From NCBI GenBank assembly GCA_937920275.1, contig CALGVD010000029.1, positions 17,834-81,833 of the forward strand: a DNA stretch of 64,000 bases, given 5' to 3'. Source of the stretch: an uncultured Pseudomonadota bacterium (GTDB taxonomy: Bacteria > Pseudomonadota > Gammaproteobacteria > Steroidobacterales > Steroidobacteraceae). The position numbers and the translations under genes were made by a program. Below, piece after piece: positions 16,366 to 26,174 of this stretch; within the stretch, counting starts at the first letter, position 1; each line of letters opens with the position of its first letter. The notes below the pieces were generated by a model. It was not told the DNA's origin. It searched no databases and saw only the letters and a list, made by a program, of their open reading frames with translations.

Positions 16366-17859
16366 TCAGCCGCAGCGCTCGCGGATCAGGCGGTCGGCAA
16401 GGCGCAGGCATTGGGCCTCACCACCAACCGGTCGTCCCGGGCGCTCGCGGACGTTCCAAGCGTACAGGTCGAAGTGCGCCCACGGGACATCCGGTGCCAC
16501 GAAGCGGCGCAGGAACAGCGCGCCGAACACGGCACCGGCGAAGGCGGACGGCGCGACATTGCTGAGGTCGGCCACCCTGCTTGAGAGCTCGTCGTCGTAA
16601 CTGTCCCAGAGCGGCATCGGCCAGACGGGGTCGTGGGACTCGACGCCGCAGCGCTGCGCGATCGCCGACAACTGCGGATCGTTGCTGAACAACGCCGGAA
16701 GCTCTGGCCCGAGCGCCGTGCGTGCCGCGCCGGTCAGGGTCGCGAAATCAAGCAGCAGCGCCGGGCGCTCAGTACAGGCTTCCCACAGCGCGTCCGCGAG
16801 CACCAAGCGACCTTCGGCATCGGTGTTGTTGACCTCGACGGTCAGACCCCGCCGAGACCGTAGTACATCTCCGGGCCGATAGGCGTCGCCGCCGATCGAG
16901 TTCTCGACCGCAGGCACCAGCAGGCGCAAACGGATCGGGGCGCGGCGTGCCATCAATAATCCCGCAAGCCCGAGCGCGACCGCAGCGCCGCCCATGTCTT
17001 TTTTCATCAGCGCCATCGCAGCGCCCGGTTTGATGTCGAGTCCACCCGAATCGAAGCAGACCCCTTTGCCCACGATCGTGACCTTGGGATGCCGCTCGTC
17101 ACCCCACCGCAGATCGATGAGGCGCGGCGCGCGTTCAGCGGCGCGCCCCGCCGCGCGGCCGACGGCATGGATCATCGGATAGTCAGCGGCCAACAGGTCG
17201 TCGCCCACGATGACTTCCGTACGGGCGCCGCACCCCGCGCCCATGGCGACCGCGACAGCAGCCAATTCGGCGGGTCCCAACAGGTTCGGAGGGCGGTTGA
17301 TCAGATCGCGCGCCCAGCCCAGTGCAAGCGCCTCCCGGGTCACCGCGTCGAGATCACAGGACGACGGCGGACAGAGCCGTGCGCGACGGGGGACGCTCGC
17401 CCCTACCTTCGACCCGTTGCGCAGTGGTGGCGGCGGCAACGAGCCCAACAGCCAACCGAGCACCGCGTGGTCCGCCGTGACGGGCGGCAGGTCGCGCGCA
17501 AAACGGTAGGAGCCGGGTGGCAGCTTTTCAGGCAGCCCTGCGAGCGTCCAAGGAGACAAGGCCTCGATGGCAGGCAACGCGCCTAGTCCCAGCACGACCC
17601 CGGCGACTGCGCCGTCGGGTCGCGGCAGAAGCAGCACGCGGTGGCGCTCGCCCCGAAACTCGTGGGTGTCGAGCCATGCGGCCACCGCTGCGGTCTGGGT
17701 CGCGCGCCAGGATGCCGTCTCGGAATCGCGCAACAGCCAGATCGGCACCGACTCGCTAGCACTGTCCTCCGGGGCGACTGCCAGCGCATCGGCCAAATGG
17801 GCGTGGATCGCCGGAAGGATCATCTCAACAGATAGGTCAACGGGTGGGTCGGATGTCAT
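16366..17859 (-). CDS. M17-family leucyl aminopeptidase
   Basis: 497 residues. The C-terminal catalytic domain of M17 peptidases is clear: VGKGVCFDSGGLDIKPGAAMALMKKDMGG with metal-binding Lys and Asp, and the signature NTDAEGRLVLADALWEA near residue 340. The N-terminal half is divergent, so this is closer to PepB/PA-type cytosolic aminopeptidases than to E. coli PepA; a precise name is not safe. It releases N-terminal residues such as Leu using two metal ions. Upstream of ilvD on the same strand. A -10-like TAAAAT lies 10 bases before the ATG at 17859 without a good -35, so a very short leader is possible. Confidence 0.88.
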   Translation of the reverse strand: MTSDPPVDLSVEMILPAIHAHLADALAVAPEDSASESVPIWLLRDSETASWRATQTAAVAAWLDTHEFRGERHRVLLLPRPDGAVAGVVLGLGALPAIEALSPWTLAGLPEKLPPGSYRFARDLPPVTADHAVLGWLLGSLPPPPLRNGSKVGASVPRRARLCPPSSCDLDAVTREALALGWARDLINRPPNLLGPAELAAVAVAMGAGCGARTEVIVGDDLLAADYPMIHAVGRAAGRAAERAPRLIDLRWGDERHPKVTIVGKGVCFDSGGLDIKPGAAMALMKKDMGGAAVALGLAGLLMARRAPIRLRLLVPAVENSIGGDAYRPGDVLRSRRGLTVEVNNTDAEGRLVLADALWEACTERPALLLDFATLTGAARTALGPELPALFSNDPQLSAIAQRCGVESHDPVWPMPLWDSYDDELSSRVADLSNVAPSAFAGAVFGALFLRRFVAPDVPWAHFDLYAWNVRERPGRPVGGEAQCLRLADRLIRERCG

Positions 17860-17909
17860 GGAGGCCCTTATTTTATCTGATTATCGCGCAGACGCGGGCA
17901 GCGGGAAGT

Positions 17910-17939
17910 TTGACAGCGGGGCTTCGTCGATGCTTGAAT
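17910..17939 (+). promoter_or_regulatory. Promoter of the ilvC-leu operon
   Basis: A perfect -35 box TTGACA, an 18-base spacer and TTGAAT as -10 (4 of 6 consensus bases). The predicted start point is 17944-17946, right at the ATG of the leader peptide, so the transcript may be leaderless for that peptide. Confidence 0.6.
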
Positions 17940-17944
17940 AGCGC

Positions 17945-18061
17945 ATGGCTTGCATCCAGTCCACCTCGGTTTCTGTCGCCGGTTCTCTTCCCGGTCGGCA
18001 GCTATCGTTTGGGCTATCGCTGCGTCTACGCAGCGGGTGCGGGTCGCGCGCCGGGTTCTGA
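17945..18061 (+). CDS. leuL: Leucine-operon leader peptide (attenuator ORF)
   Basis: 38-residue ORF absent from the track: MACIQSTSVSVAGSLPGRQL then SFGLSLRLRSGCGSRAGF. It has five Leu codons, three of them CTA (at 18002, 18014 and 18026), a codon otherwise scarce in this GC-rich sequence. Rare CUA codons are known control codons in enterobacterial leu leaders. The ORF overlaps the predicted RNA strands 1 and 2 of the attenuator and ends 42 bases before the terminator stem. There is no good ribosome binding site; the promoter position suggests leaderless translation from the 5'-terminal AUG. Existence of the peptide is inference, but codon choice, position and RNA pairing agree. Confidence 0.7.
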   Translation: MACIQSTSVSVAGSLPGRQLSFGLSLRLRSGCGSRAGF

Positions 18062-18141
18062 GCCAAACGCCAAATTACCGGCAGACGCTAAGACACCAAA
18101 GGACCCCGCACCGGCACCTCGCCGCTGCGGGGTTTTTTTTT
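18018..18141 (+). promoter_or_regulatory. Ribosome-mediated transcription attenuator of ilvC-leuACDB
   Basis: Four pairing strands are visible. Strand 1, CGCTGCGT (18018-18025), pairs perfectly with ACGCAGCG (18028-18035), the start of strand 2, across the third CTA codon. Strand 2 continues as GGTGCGGG (18036-18043), an exact complement of CCCGCACC (18105-18112), the 5' side of the terminator. A ribosome stalled at the CTA codons would free strand 2 to form this antiterminator; a ribosome finishing at the UGA would cover strand 2 and let the terminator form. This is the standard leu/his/thr attenuation logic. Confidence 0.75.
18104..18141 (+). terminator. Attenuator terminator upstream of ilvC
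   Basis: CCCCGCA-C-CGGC-acctc-GCCG-C-TGCGGGG followed by nine T: a near-perfect rho-independent terminator 62 bases before the ilvC start, within the same transcript. Confidence 0.95.
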
Positions 18142-18202
18142 ACGGCCCGATGGCGGGCGCTGATCCAACGCAACGACAGACACACAATCAGGGAGTCGGG
18201 AC

Positions 18203-19192
18203 ATGAAGATGTTTTCTCGTAAGGACGTCGACAAGAAGGCGCTGAAGGGCGCGCGCATCTGCGTGCTCGGTTACGGCAGCCAGGGACGCGCTCATGCGCT
18301 GAACCTGCGCGACAGCGGCTATGACGTCGTGGTCGGCGTCCGCAAGGGTGACAGCTTCAAGAAGGCCAAGAAGGACAAGCTTCCGGTCGCCGAGCCGATC
18401 GATGCGGTCAAGGGCGCAGCCCTCATCGCGATGCTGGCGCCGGACCTCGCCCAGAAGGACCTGTACAAATCCGTCCTCGGGAACATCGACAAGGGCGCGA
18501 CATTGCTGTTCGCTCACGGGTTCAACGTGCACTTCAAGCAGATCAAGCCACGCAAGGACCTCGATGTCGTGCTGATCGCACCGAAGGGCCCGGGCGATCT
18601 CGTCCGCCGCCAATTCGAGCAAGGGCGCGGTGTGCCGGCGTTGCTCGCCGTACATCAGGACGCCTCCGGTAAAGCGTTCGCGAAGGCGCTGTCCTATGCG
18701 GACGGCATCGGCGGAACCCGCGGCGGCGTGCTGCAGACGACCTTCGCCGAGGAGACCGAAACCGACCTCTTCGGGGAACAGGCCGTGCTCTGCGGTGGTG
18801 CGACCGAACTCGTCGTGCGCGGCTATGAGACGCTGGTCGAGGCCGGTTACCAGCCCGAGGTCGCCTACTTCGAGTGCATGCACGAGCTCAAGCTCATCGT
18901 CGACCTGCTGCACGAGGGTGGCATCTGGAAGATGCACAAGTTCATCAGCGAAACCGCCAAGTACGGCGATCTCACCCGCGGGCCGCGGATCGTCACGCGC
19001 CAGACCAAGGCGGAGATGCGCAAGATCCTCAAAGAGATCCAGCAAGGCAAGTTTGCCCGGCAATGGATCCGTGAGAACAAGAGCGGCCGCAAGAAGTACC
19101 AAGCCATGCTCAAGGCCGATCTCGACCGTCCGATCGAGAAGGTCGGCTTTGCACTGCGCGCCCGCATGCCTTGGCTCGACCAGGGCCGTTGA
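18203..19192 (+). CDS. ilvC: Ketol-acid reductoisomerase (NADP+), class I
   Basis: 329 residues, the length of class I (short) enzymes. Catalyses the Mg-dependent alkyl shift and NADPH reduction of acetolactate or acetohydroxybutyrate. The Rossmann motif [21 protein letters not shown] is at residues 19-39, with the substrate-domain motifs [18 protein letters not shown] and [21 protein letters not shown]. Good AGGGAG upstream of the ATG. First structural gene after the attenuator and 35 bases before leuA. The acetolactate synthase genes often found between ilvC and leuA are missing here. Confidence 0.97.
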   Translation: MKMFSRKDVDKKALKGARICVLGYGSQGRAHALNLRDSGYDVVVGVRKGDSFKKAKKDKLPVAEPIDAVKGAALIAMLAPDLAQKDLYKSVLGNIDKGATLLFAHGFNVHFKQIKPRKDLDVVLIAPKGPGDLVRRQFEQGRGVPALLAVHQDASGKAFAKALSYADGIGGTRGGVLQTTFAEETETDLFGEQAVLCGGATELVVRGYETLVEAGYQPEVAYFECMHELKLIVDLLHEGGIWKMHKFISETAKYGDLTRGPRIVTRQTKAEMRKILKEIQQGKFARQWIRENKSGRKKYQAMLKADLDRPIEKVGFALRARMPWLDQGR

Positions 19193-19227
19193 GCGCCATA
19201 CGACCCCGCCAATCCGGAGCATTAAGC

Positions 19228-20763
19228 ATGTCTGTCCAAGCCGACCGAGTGATGATCTTCGACACCACGCTGCGCGATGGCGAGCAATCGCCGGGATGCA
19301 GCATGACGCAGCCGGAGAAGCTGCGGGTGGCGAAGGCGCTAGCCGATCTCGGCGTGGATGTGATCGAGGCCGGCTTTCCGGCCGCCTCGCCGGGCGATTG
19401 GGCGTCGGTCAACGCGGTCGCGCGCGAGGTCCAGGGCCCCATCATCTGCGGCCTCGCGCGCTGCAACCGGGACGACATCGAAAAAGCCGCGCGGGCGCTG
19501 CGCGATGCTGACAAGCACCGCATCCATGTCTTCCTCGCCACCAGCGCCATCCATCGCCAGTACAAACTCAACATGGCCAAGGAAGAGATCCTGCGCAATG
19601 CGGTGGAGGGGGTGCGGATCGCCCGTGAGTTCTGTGACGATGTCGAGTTCTCGCCTGAGGACGCCTCGCGCACCGAACTCGAGTTCCTCGCCCAAGTGGT
19701 CGAAGCCGTGATCGATGCCGGTGCGACGACGGTGAACATCCCCGACACCGTCGGTTACACCGTGCCGCACGAGTTCGCCGAGCTCTTCCGCTACCTGCGC
19801 AAGAACGTGCCCAACATCGATCGCGCAAGGCTCTCGGTGCATTGCCACGACGATCTCGGGATGGCGGTCGCCAACAGCCTGATGGCCGTGGTGTCCGGCG
19901 CGAGGCAGGTGGAGTGCACGATCAACGGCATCGGCGAACGGGCCGGCAACTGTTCGCTCGAGGAGGTCGTGATGGCGTTGCGCACCCGCGAAGCCTTCTT
20001 CAACGCCCGTACCGGTATCCAGACCGAACGCCTCTACCCCACCTCGCGCTTGGTCTCGAGCATCACCGGCATGCCCATCCCCCGCAACAAAGCGGTGGTC
20101 GGCGAGAACGCCTTCGCGCACGAATCGGGCATCCACCAGCACGGCATGCTCAAGCACGCCAGCACCTACGAGATCATGCGTCCGCAGGATGTCGGACTTG
20201 CGCGCTCGAGTCTGGTGCTCGGCAAGCACAGCGGCCGCCACGCGCTGCGCGAACGCATCCGCGAACTGGGCTTCACGCTCGAAGATGCTGAGTTCGCGCG
20301 GGTGTTCGAGGAGTTCAAAGCCCTCGCCGACAAAAAGAAAGAGCTCTTCGATGGCGATATCGAAGCGCTCGTGCTGCGGGCCGAGAACGGCGACCAAGGT
20401 CCCTGGGCGCTCGCCGCCTTGCGGACCGCCTCACAGGGCGGTAGCGGCGAGGCGACGATCACCCTCACACACACGGACGGTTCCCGCATCGAACGCAGCG
20501 CCCGTGGCGATGGTCCGGTGGATGCCGCGTTCAAGGCCGTCGAAGAGGCCACCGGCATCCGACCGAAGCTGCAGAAGTTCGAGCTTCGCAGCCTGTCCGA
20601 GGGCGAGGACGCGCAGGGTGAGGCGGTGGTGTATGTCGAGTACAACCAGCGCAGCTACCGTGGTGCGAGCGCGACCACCGATATCGTCGAGTCCGCGACG
20701 CGCGCCTTCCTCGAGGTCATCAACCGCATCGAGCAGTCGCGGCGCGCGCAGGCGGTGGCCTGA
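19228..20763 (+). CDS. leuA: 2-Isopropylmalate synthase
   Basis: 511 residues from the ATG at 19228, preceded by CGGAG; the track start at 19171 lies inside ilvC. Condenses acetyl-CoA with 2-ketoisovalerate, the first committed step to leucine. TIM-barrel motifs [12 protein letters not shown] (residues 12-23), [13 protein letters not shown] and [18 protein letters not shown] are present, and a LeuA C-terminal regulatory domain covers about residues 370-505, which in the family binds leucine for feedback inhibition. One base separates it from leuC. Confidence 0.97.
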   Translation: MSVQADRVMIFDTTLRDGEQSPGCSMTQPEKLRVAKALADLGVDVIEAGFPAASPGDWASVNAVAREVQGPIICGLARCNRDDIEKAARALRDADKHRIHVFLATSAIHRQYKLNMAKEEILRNAVEGVRIAREFCDDVEFSPEDASRTELEFLAQVVEAVIDAGATTVNIPDTVGYTVPHEFAELFRYLRKNVPNIDRARLSVHCHDDLGMAVANSLMAVVSGARQVECTINGIGERAGNCSLEEVVMALRTREAFFNARTGIQTERLYPTSRLVSSITGMPIPRNKAVVGENAFAHESGIHQHGMLKHASTYEIMRPQDVGLARSSLVLGKHSGRHALRERIRELGFTLEDAEFARVFEEFKALADKKKELFDGDIEALVLRAENGDQGPWALAALRTASQGGSGEATITLTHTDGSRIERSARGDGPVDAAFKAVEEATGIRPKLQKFELRSLSEGEDAQGEAVVYVEYNQRSYRGASATTDIVESATRAFLEVINRIEQSRRAQAVA

Positions 20764-20764
20764 G

Positions 20765-22171
20765 ATGCCCTCGCCCCGCACGCTGTTCGAGAAGGTCTGG
20801 TCCGCCCACGAGGTCGCACCGCAGTCCGCAGATACACCCGCGGTGATGTTCGTCGATCTGCACCTGACGCATGAAGTCACTTCGCCGCAGGCATTCACGA
20901 TGCTGCGCGAACGGGGCCTCAAGCTGCGACGGCCGGATCTCACGCTGGCGACGATGGACCACTCGACGCCGACCCGCACCGAGCAGGTGTTCGGCGGCGC
21001 CCCCATCACCATCGACTCGGCCGCGAAGCAGATCCGGCAGCTGGAGCAGAACTGCGCGGAGTTCGGCGTCGAACTGCTCGGCATGCAGGATGCACGCCGC
21101 GGTATTGTGCACATCATCGGGCCGGAGCTCGGCGTCACACAGCCCGGTAAGACCATCGTCTGCGGCGACAGCCACACCTCGACGCACGGTGCGTTCGGCG
21201 CCCTCGCCTTCGGCATCGGCACGACCGAGGTCGGGCATGTGCTCGCGACGCAGTGTCTGCTGCAGAAAAAGCCTCGCACCCTTGCAGTAGAGGTCGCGGG
21301 TCGACTGCCCGCCGGGGTCACGGCCAAGGACCTGATCCTCGCGTTGATCGGCCAGATCGGGGTCTCGGGCGGCACAGGGTATGTCCTCGAGTACCGCGGC
21401 GAGGCGATCCGTGCGCTCTCCATGGAAGAGCGTATGACCGTCTGCAACATGTCGATCGAAGCCGGTGCGCGGGCGGGCATGATCGCGCCGGACGAGGTCA
21501 CTTTCGACTACCTGCGCGGGCGTCCGCGGGCGCCGCAGGGCGCAGCATGGGACGCCGCCCTCGAGCGTTGGCGCGCCCTGCCCTCGGATCCCGGCGCCGT
21601 GTTCGACAAGACGGTGCACCTGGATGCCTCCGCGCTCGAGCCCATGATCACCTACGGCACCAACCCCGGCATGGTGGTGCCGGTGAGCGGCCGCATCCCA
21701 GCGCGTGGCGGTGATCCGGTGTTCGACGCCGCGATGAAGTACATGGGGCTTGTCCCGGGCGAACCGATCGGCGATGCGCCGATAAACGTGGTGTTCGTCG
21801 GCAGTTGCACCAACGGTCGGCTCAGCGACCTGCGTGCCGCCGCGAAAGTCCTGCGCGGCCGAACCGTGGCGGCCGGCGTGCACATGCTGGTCGTGCCCGG
21901 CTCCCAGTCCGTGAAGGCCGCGGCGGAAGCGGAGGGTCTGGATGAGATCTTCCGTGCCGCAGGCGCCGAGTGGCGCGAGTCAGGCTGCTCGATGTGCCTC
22001 GGCATGAACGGCGATACGGTCGGCAAGGGCGAGTATGCGATCAGCACCAGCAACCGCAACTTCGAGGGTCGGCAAGGCGTCGGTGCCCGCACGCTGCTCG
22101 CCAGCCCCGAAACCGCGGCGGCCTCCGCCATCCGCGGACGCGTCACCGACCCGCGAGAGTTCCTGTCATGA
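20765..22171 (+). CDS. leuC: 3-Isopropylmalate dehydratase large subunit
   Basis: 468 residues from the ATG at 20765, one base after the leuA stop; the long track ORF begins far inside leuA. Aconitase-family enzyme isomerising 2- to 3-isopropylmalate with LeuD. The 4Fe-4S cysteines are in [13 protein letters not shown] and [32 protein letters not shown] is also typical. Overlaps leuD by ATGA. Confidence 0.97.
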   Translation: MPSPRTLFEKVWSAHEVAPQSADTPAVMFVDLHLTHEVTSPQAFTMLRERGLKLRRPDLTLATMDHSTPTRTEQVFGGAPITIDSAAKQIRQLEQNCAEFGVELLGMQDARRGIVHIIGPELGVTQPGKTIVCGDSHTSTHGAFGALAFGIGTTEVGHVLATQCLLQKKPRTLAVEVAGRLPAGVTAKDLILALIGQIGVSGGTGYVLEYRGEAIRALSMEERMTVCNMSIEAGARAGMIAPDEVTFDYLRGRPRAPQGAAWDAALERWRALPSDPGAVFDKTVHLDASALEPMITYGTNPGMVVPVSGRIPARGGDPVFDAAMKYMGLVPGEPIGDAPINVVFVGSCTNGRLSDLRAAAKVLRGRTVAAGVHMLVVPGSQSVKAAAEAEGLDEIFRAAGAEWRESGCSMCLGMNGDTVGKGEYAISTSNRNFEGRQGVGARTLLASPETAAASAIRGRVTDPREFLS

Positions 22172-22761
22172 AGCCGATCACCGTCATCCGTTCACGCACC
22201 GTCGTCATGCCGTCGACCAACATCGACACCGACCAGATCATCCCGGCACGCTTTCTGACGACGACCGTCAAGGAAGGACTGGGAAAATCCCTGTTCGCCG
22301 ATTGGCGCTACGACGCCGATGGGCGGCCGAAGCCGGATTTCATCCTGAACCGCCCTGAGTCGGCCGGTTGCCGGATCCTCGTCGCCGGTCGCAACATCGG
22401 CTGCGGCTCGTCACGCGAGCACGCGCCCTGGGCGTTGGTCGACCACGGCTTCCAAGCGATCGTCAGCACCGAGATCGCCGACATCTTCCGCAATAATTCT
22501 TTGAAGAACGGCCTGCTGCCGGTCGTCGTCGACGAGGCCACCCACGCGTGGCTGCTCGCGAACCCCGGCGCCGAGATCGAGATCGACCTCGCGGAAGCAC
22601 AGTTGCGGATAGACGGACGGGACCCCGCGCCCTTTCCCATCGAGGCGTTCTCGCGTTATTGCCTGCTGAACGGCGTGGATGAACTCGGTTACTTGTTGTC
22701 GCAGGATGCCGCGATCTCGGCCCATGAATCCGTCGCGCCGGATGCGCGCCGTAGCGGTTGA
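22168..22761 (+). CDS. leuD: 3-Isopropylmalate dehydratase small subunit
   Basis: 197 residues from the ATG at 22168, which overlaps the leuC stop; the track start at 21970 lies within leuC. The aconitase swivel domain motif [20 protein letters not shown] is near residues 75-95, and [13 protein letters not shown] near residue 18. Partner of LeuC. Nine bases separate it from leuB. Confidence 0.97.
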   Translation: MKPITVIRSRTVVMPSTNIDTDQIIPARFLTTTVKEGLGKSLFADWRYDADGRPKPDFILNRPESAGCRILVAGRNIGCGSSREHAPWALVDHGFQAIVSTEIADIFRNNSLKNGLLPVVVDEATHAWLLANPGAEIEIDLAEAQLRIDGRDPAPFPIEAFSRYCLLNGVDELGYLLSQDAAISAHESVAPDARRSG

Positions 22762-22770
22762 TCGGCGGCC

Positions 22771-23886
22771 ATGAAAGCACTCATCGCAGTGCTCGGGGGC
22801 GATGGTATCGGACCTGAGGTCGTGGCCGAAGGGCTCCGGATGCTGCATGCCGTCGCTGCCGCCGGTGGGCATGATTTCACGATGCAGGAGCTGCCGTTCG
22901 GCGGCGCGGCCATCGACGCGCATGGCGATGGCCTACCGCCGCAGACCTTGGCCGGCTGTCTCGCCGCCGATGCCGTGCTGCTCGGCGCCATCGGCGGGCC
23001 TAAGTGGGGCCCCGCGGCGCCGGTCCGTCCGGAGCCCGCCCTGTTGCGCTTGCGCGCGGAACTCGGCGTCTACGCCAACCTGCGTCCCGTGACGGTGTTG
23101 CCGGAGCTTCGGGCCGCCTCGCCGCTCAAGGCGGCAGTGATCGAGGGCGTCGACCTGCTGTTCGTGCGTGAACTCACCGGTGGCATCTATTTCGGCCGCA
23201 AGTGGCGCGAAGGGGATCGGGCGTTCGATGAGTGCTCCTACTCGGTCGCGGAGATCGAGCGTGTGTCCCGCGTCGCCGGGCGTCTCGCGAAGCAGCGTCG
23301 CAACCATGTCACACAGGTGGACAAGTCGAATGTCCTCGAGACCTCGCGGCTCTGGAGGGCGGTGAGCGAACGCGTGATGCGCGAGGAGTTCCCGACCGTC
23401 ACCCTCGCGCACATGCTGGTGGATTCCGCCGCCATGCATCTGCTGCGTCGCCCGCGCGACTTCGATGTGATCCTCACCGAGAACCTCTTCGGTGACATCC
23501 TGACCGACGAGGCGTCGATGATCGCAGGGTCGCTCGGCGTACTGCCCTCGGCAGCGCTCGGCGATGGCCGGCGTGGTCTTTATGAACCGATCCATGGCTC
23601 AGCGCCAGACATCGCCGGTCGCGGCATCGCCAACCCCTGCGGCACGCTGCTCAGCGTGGCGCTGCTGCTGCGGCATTCGCTCGGACTGGACGCTGAGGCG
23701 TTGCGGGTCGAGGCGGCGGTGCGCGCTGCCATCGCGGGCGGCGCTCGGACCGCAGACATCGCTGATGTCGACGGCGACGCTGTGTCGGACAACGCTTCGC
23801 TTACCGGGGTCCGAGGCACGACCTCCGTGCTCAGCACCCGGCAGATGGGCGATGCGGTGTTGCAGGCGTTCGCTGCACTCAGCTGA
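22771..23886 (+). CDS. leuB: 3-Isopropylmalate dehydrogenase
   Basis: 371 residues. NAD-dependent oxidative decarboxylation of 3-isopropylmalate to the leucine keto acid. Motifs: [19 protein letters not shown] at the N-terminus, [14 protein letters not shown] near residue 186, and [27 protein letters not shown] near residues 233-258 with the Mg-binding Asp residues, then [11 protein letters not shown]. Last gene of the operon; its 3' end overlaps the convergent metB gene by 8 bases. Confidence 0.97.
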   Translation: MKALIAVLGGDGIGPEVVAEGLRMLHAVAAAGGHDFTMQELPFGGAAIDAHGDGLPPQTLAGCLAADAVLLGAIGGPKWGPAAPVRPEPALLRLRAELGVYANLRPVTVLPELRAASPLKAAVIEGVDLLFVRELTGGIYFGRKWREGDRAFDECSYSVAEIERVSRVAGRLAKQRRNHVTQVDKSNVLETSRLWRAVSERVMREEFPTVTLAHMLVDSAAMHLLRRPRDFDVILTENLFGDILTDEASMIAGSLGVLPSAALGDGRRGLYEPIHGSAPDIAGRGIANPCGTLLSVALLLRHSLGLDAEALRVEAAVRAAIAGGARTADIADVDGDAVSDNASLTGVRGTTSVLSTRQMGDAVLQAFAALS

Positions 23887-25036
23887 GCGCGGCCAGACCT
23901 GCCGCAAGATCACGCTGCAGGTCGGGCAGCGCTTCGATCCCCACCGACAGACGAAGCAGACCGTCCGATAAGCCGGCCGCAGCGCGGGCTTCAGGGGTCA
24001 TCGCCGCGTGGGTCATGGTCGAGGGGTGGGCGATCAAGCTCTCCACGCCCCCCAAAGACTCGGCCAACGAGAACAGCTTCACCGTTTCGACAAACCGCCG
24101 GACGGCTGTCTCCCCGCCCTCGAGTTCGAGCGTGATGATGGCGCCGAAGCCGCGCTGCTGTGCCTGTGCGAGGGCGTGGCCGGGATGCGAACGAAGACCG
24201 GGGTAAAGCACGCGCCGGACGCCTCGCTGTCCCTCGAGCCACACCGCCAAGGCGCCCGCATTCGACTCGTGTATCGCCATGCGGGCATGCAGGGTTCGCA
24301 ATCCCCGCAGCACCATGAAACTGTCGAACGCGGAACCGGTGACCCCCGTGGCATTGGCCCACCACGCGAGCTCCGCATGCCGCTCGGTCGTCGCAGCGAT
24401 CACGGCACCCCCCACCACATCGCTGTGCCCATTGAGGTATTTGGTGGTCGAATGGACGACCAGATCTGCACCGAAAGACAAAGGCTGCTGCAGCACCGGC
24501 GACAGAAAGGTGTTGTCCACGGCGACGAGCGCCCCGGCGGAGCGCGCGAGTGCAACGGTCGCAGCGATGTCGGTGATGCGCAGCAGCGGGTTGCTCGGCG
24601 TCTCGACCCACACCAAGGCGGCGGGTGCCGCAAGCGCAGACGCCAGCGCACCTGGAACGCCGAAGTCGACGAACTCGACCTGAAGGTCACCTCGTCGCTG
24701 CCAGGCGCTGAACAAGCGGAAGCTGCCGCCGTAACAGTCGTGCGGAGCGATCAGTCGCGACCCGCGAGGCAGCAACTGACCGACGAGCGCGATGGCCGCC
24801 ATGCCGGACCCGGTGACGACGGCCCCTGCGCCGTTCTCGAGATCGGCGAGCGCCGCAGCGAGGAGGTCACGGGTAGGATTACCCGATCGCGAGTAATCGT
24901 ACGGACCCTTCTCGCCGAACGCTGGAAAGCTGTAGGTCGAACTGAGGTGCAGCGGCGGCACCACCGCACCCGTGGACGGATCGGTCTCAAGACCGGCGCG
25001 CACGGCGGCGGTACGGGGGTCGAGGGGGGATGTCAT
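23879..25036 (-). CDS. metB: Cystathionine gamma-synthase / Cys-Met metabolism PLP enzyme
   Basis: 385 residues from the ATG at 25036 with GAGGAG upstream; the track ORF extends falsely into metX. The PLP lysine is in [20 protein letters not shown], and the fold-type I motifs [24 protein letters not shown] and GSGMAAI are clear. It joins an activated homoserine to cysteine, or to sulphide if it is a sulfhydrylase; the two are hard to tell apart by eye. The ATGA overlap with the acyltransferase gene upstream supports methionine synthesis. Overlaps leuB by 8 bases at its 3' end. Confidence 0.9.
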   Translation of the reverse strand: MTSPLDPRTAAVRAGLETDPSTGAVVPPLHLSSTYSFPAFGEKGPYDYSRSGNPTRDLLAAALADLENGAGAVVTGSGMAAIALVGQLLPRGSRLIAPHDCYGGSFRLFSAWQRRGDLQVEFVDFGVPGALASALAAPAALVWVETPSNPLLRITDIAATVALARSAGALVAVDNTFLSPVLQQPLSFGADLVVHSTTKYLNGHSDVVGGAVIAATTERHAELAWWANATGVTGSAFDSFMVLRGLRTLHARMAIHESNAGALAVWLEGQRGVRRVLYPGLRSHPGHALAQAQQRGFGAIITLELEGGETAVRRFVETVKLFSLAESLGGVESLIAHPSTMTHAAMTPEARAAAGLSDGLLRLSVGIEALPDLQRDLAAGLAALS

Positions 25037-26046
25037 TCGTTCTCCTCGAGCAGTCGCTCGAAAATAGGTTGCAGCAGCAGTCGTTCCTTGAGGAAGGCAT
25101 CGTGGCCGAACGGGGATGAGATCTCCGTCAGGCGTGCGTTCGGCAGTCGCGCCGCCATGGCGCGGACATCCCCGATCGGGACGAGTTGGTCCTGCAGCAC
25201 GGCGACCGCCTCGACCGGGACGACGATCCGGGCGGTCTCCACCCGGTGCAGGTCGATGGACTCCGAGAGACAAAGAAAACCGCCTGGCGCGAACCGTTCT
25301 GCGTAGTCCGTGCCCCGGGCAAGCAGATAGGATTCCACCGGGAAGACGAACTGACCCGTGGCGTCGTCACGCAACGCGCTGCCCGGGAAACGCAACGCGA
25401 ACTCCTCGCGACTGCGGTAGGTCGCCTGCGCCAATGCACGGGCGAGGCGCAGGCCCTCGGCGCTGTGCCCGACCGATGCGCCGAAGCGGATCACCTGACG
25501 CTGCACGCTGCGCCAAGCGGTCGACATCGGATCGGTACGGTCGGCCGCGCTCACCACCATCAGACGCCGCAACCGGTCGGGGAACAACGCTACGAAGGCG
25601 AGACCGACCATGCCGCCGTAGGACGCACCGACGAACGCCGAGAGCGAGGCGACACCGAGATGATCGAGCAACATGGCGAGCAGCCGGGCTTGATCGCTGG
25701 TGTCGACCGAGGGGAAACCGACCGACCCGTGACCGGGAGCCGCCACCGGTCCGGTGGTTTCACCGCTGCCGCCGAGGTAGTCGAACGAGAGGATTTGCAG
25801 GCGTTCGCTCGGGAATCCGCCGACGCCACCTGCGATCTCCTGCCACCAACCCGTCGGCTCGCCGGCGCGGCCGTACACCCGGCGGTGGCCGGAGATCCCG
25901 CCGAGCACAAGGACAAGGGGCGCCCCTGGGGGGCCAGCGAGACGCCATGCCACCCGAACTTGCGGCAGCTCGCCCCCGTGTCGCAATGAAAAAACGCCGG
26001 GGACCTCGAACATCCCTTCGCGCATCGTCCAGTCGCCGCCGTTCAT
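25033..26046 (-). CDS. metX: Homoserine O-acyltransferase (MetX family)
   Basis: 337 residues from the ATG at 26046, preceded by AGGACAAGG; the track start at 26151 is a GTG inside the riboswitch leader. An alpha/beta-hydrolase with nucleophile Ser in FVGASYGGMVGLAF, acid Asp in LQDQLVPIGD and His in SPFGHDAFL. MetX activates homoserine with acetyl- or succinyl-CoA; related Xanthomonas-type enzymes have been reported to use succinyl-CoA, so the acyl donor is left open. It is somewhat shorter than the usual 370 or so residues. Co-transcribed with metB and preceded by a SAM-I riboswitch, fitting repression when SAM is plentiful. Confidence 0.92.
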   Translation of the reverse strand: MNGGDWTMREGMFEVPGVFSLRHGGELPQVRVAWRLAGPPGAPLVLVLGGISGHRRVYGRAGEPTGWWQEIAGGVGGFPSERLQILSFDYLGGSGETTGPVAAPGHGSVGFPSVDTSDQARLLAMLLDHLGVASLSAFVGASYGGMVGLAFVALFPDRLRRLMVVSAADRTDPMSTAWRSVQRQVIRFGASVGHSAEGLRLARALAQATYRSREEFALRFPGSALRDDATGQFVFPVESYLLARGTDYAERFAPGGFLCLSESIDLHRVETARIVVPVEAVAVLQDQLVPIGDVRAMAARLPNARLTEISSPFGHDAFLKERLLLQPIFERLLEENE

Positions 26047-26084
26047 CCTTGTCCTGACCTTCGTTGATCGATCGCCCAGCCCGG

Positions 26085-26096
26085 TCATCGAGACCG
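26085..26096 (-). promoter_or_regulatory. Possible anti-aptamer segment of the metX riboswitch
   Basis: On the minus-strand RNA, CGGUCUCGAUGA here is a perfect 12-base complement of UCAUCGAGACCG (26286-26275), the P1/P2 5' strand of the SAM-I aptamer. It can also fold locally as CGGTC-TCGAT-GACCG (26096-26082). About 40 bases before the metX start. Confidence 0.45.
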
Positions 26097-26174
26097 CCGG
26101 AGCGGCCGCACGAAGCGGCGAGAGCGCCCACGCGCCGTCGTAGGACGGCACTGCACTCCGGGCTTAGAAGCCCC

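Noticed and set aside
17870-17875. TAAAAT as a promoter for the M17 peptidase
   Set aside because: No -35 at the right distance; mentioned in the gene entry but not listed as a feature.
17844-18206. 120-residue plus-strand ORF in the ilvC leader
   Set aside because: It overlaps the terminator stem and runs into ilvC; the short CTA-rich ORF in another frame fits the RNA structure far better.
18188-19222. 344-residue minus-strand ORF opposite ilvC
   Set aside because: Shadow of ilvC; long only because stop codons are rare in this frame of GC-rich DNA.
26047-26151. metX start at 26151
   Set aside because: This GTG lies in the leader downstream of the riboswitch aptamer and adds 35 residues not typical of the family; the ATG at 26046 has AGGACAAGG before it.
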